64,000 nt of DNA from Auanema rhodensis. Lineage: Eukaryota > Nematoda > Chromadorea > Rhabditida > Rhabditidae. Shown here piece by piece: positions 63,709 through 64,000 of the stretch. The stretch lies in assembly GCA_964057225.1 (NCBI GenBank), contig OZ059898.1:20003267-20067266 (forward strand), in the 5' to 3' direction. Within the stretch, counting starts at the first letter, position 1. Each line of letters opens with the position of its first letter. Made by a program: the position numbers and the translations under genes. Below the pieces are notes generated by a model. It saw nothing but the letters and a program-made list of their open reading frames with translations, made no database searches and was not told the origin of the DNA.

Positions 63709-64000
63709 TTGAAAAATGATGCATTAGTGTTTTTTGAGTTTCCATGTACACTCAACATTGCTTCCAAAAACATTTTGACAAAAATTTTTTCGAAAAATTT
63801 CAAAATATTTTCGCAAAAAGTAAATGTTTTTAGATTTCTTTTTTCAAGGCAAAGACGATGAACGATGTTATTCAACAAAAAAATTAATTCTTCAGGGTGA
63901 AAATCGAGGATATAAGTGTGAGCTTATATCAGTTGATATCTCGGTGCATTTTTAAGCTAGCGCAAATCTGATAACACAGATCGACGCAGCTTAAAAATTC
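63709..64000 (+). repeat. Satellite unit cut by the right window edge
   Basis: The first 292 bases of a unit with GTTTTTTGAG and AAAATATTTTCGC, a combination of the 62656 and 63358 types. The array is still running at the edge, so no boundary with unique sequence is seen. Confidence 0.95.

Larger units (their letters stand above)
1..64000 (+). repeat. Satellite DNA array, 351-bp unit, about 182 tandem copies
   Basis: Every part of the window reads as the same 350-351 bp unit in direct head-to-tail order. The TTGAAAAATGATGCATTA anchor, or its one-base variants, recurs from 229 to 63709, which equals 181 steps averaging 350.7 bp. No step departs from 349-351 bp, so there are no insertions of unrelated DNA and no inverted units. 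Neighbouring units mostly differ at a handful of linked sites. Hand count on a consensus unit gives about 111 G+C in 351 bp and 13 CpG. Arrays of this size and regularity are characteristic of eukaryotic constitutive heterochromatin; a centromeric, pericentromeric or subtelomeric location is inference. The array continues past both window edges, so its true size is unknown. The family was not recognised. Confidence 0.98.

Noticed and set aside
1-64000. CRISPR array
   Set aside because: The repeat is the whole 351-bp unit; there are no unique spacers between short repeats and no cas genes.
1-64000. CENP-B box in the unit
   Set aside because: Candidate TTCG contexts (for example TTTCGCAAAAAGTAGA) do not continue to the ANNCGGG part of the motif on either strand. 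No match seen by eye.
1-64000. tRNA, rRNA, retrotransposon or other insertion within the array
   Set aside because: Unit steps never exceed 351 bp, leaving no room for an insertion, and the unit itself has no tRNA or rRNA features that I can see.

Overview
The window is one uninterrupted array of tandem satellite DNA. A unit of about 351 bp (350-351 bp) repeats head to tail on one strand from the first base to the last. Using the TTGAAAAATGATGCATTA segment as the anchor, the first anchor is at 229 and the last at 63709. That spacing equals 181 steps of 350.7 bp on average, so there are about 182 unit starts with a cut unit at each end. I found no gene, RNA gene, transposon, inverted unit or unique spacer. 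The unit is AT-rich (about 32% GC by hand count), has A/T tracts at near-helical spacing, one perfect 9-bp hairpin and one AT-rich palindrome. The scale and form indicate a eukaryotic heterochromatic array (centromeric, pericentromeric or subtelomeric). CpG is not depleted (13 per unit, roughly 1.5 times expectation), which fits a genome with little germline CpG methylation, such as many invertebrates. I do not recognise the satellite family or species.

Units fall into recurring subtypes, named here by linked variants. P: TTCCGAAAAAT, GTAGATG, ten-T run, GACAAGG. F: GTACATTC, AAATATTTT, usually a nine-T run. S: TTTCGAAAAAT, GTAAATG, GACAATG or GACGATG, CAACAAAAA. N: CGAAAACATT. A: GTGCAC, CGAAAAATTT. 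L: AATTTAGC, GTAGCTG, GATTCC. V: CCGAAACAT, GTAGCTG. D: GTAGATAATTTT, TTTTTTCGTTC. G: GTATGTTGAG, usually with AATTTAGC.

Layout: 1-7.2 kb holds P/S/N/A units, including a duplicated six-unit block. 7.2-20.6 kb adds L units and five-, two- and one-unit local duplications. 19.5-29.7 kb is an F-P-S three-unit higher-order zone with hybrid units. 29.7-36.2 kb holds N/A/S blocks, and its last 5.6 kb is present again at 53.8-59.4 kb, 66 units away. 36.3-52 kb is a zone of V, D, G and GTGAGC-bearing units with two- and three-unit local amplifications. 59.5-64 kb repeats parts of 38-45 kb. The array is therefore a nested record of amplification at 1, 2, 3, 5, 6, 16-18, 50 and 66 units, with several crossover or conversion junctions that can be located.

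There is no coding system here. Short open frames recur because each unit recurs; their length changes with single-base slips in a T run, and they begin at TTG or GTG rather than ATG. The interest lies in the architecture, the conserved DNA structure in each unit, and the recombination history.
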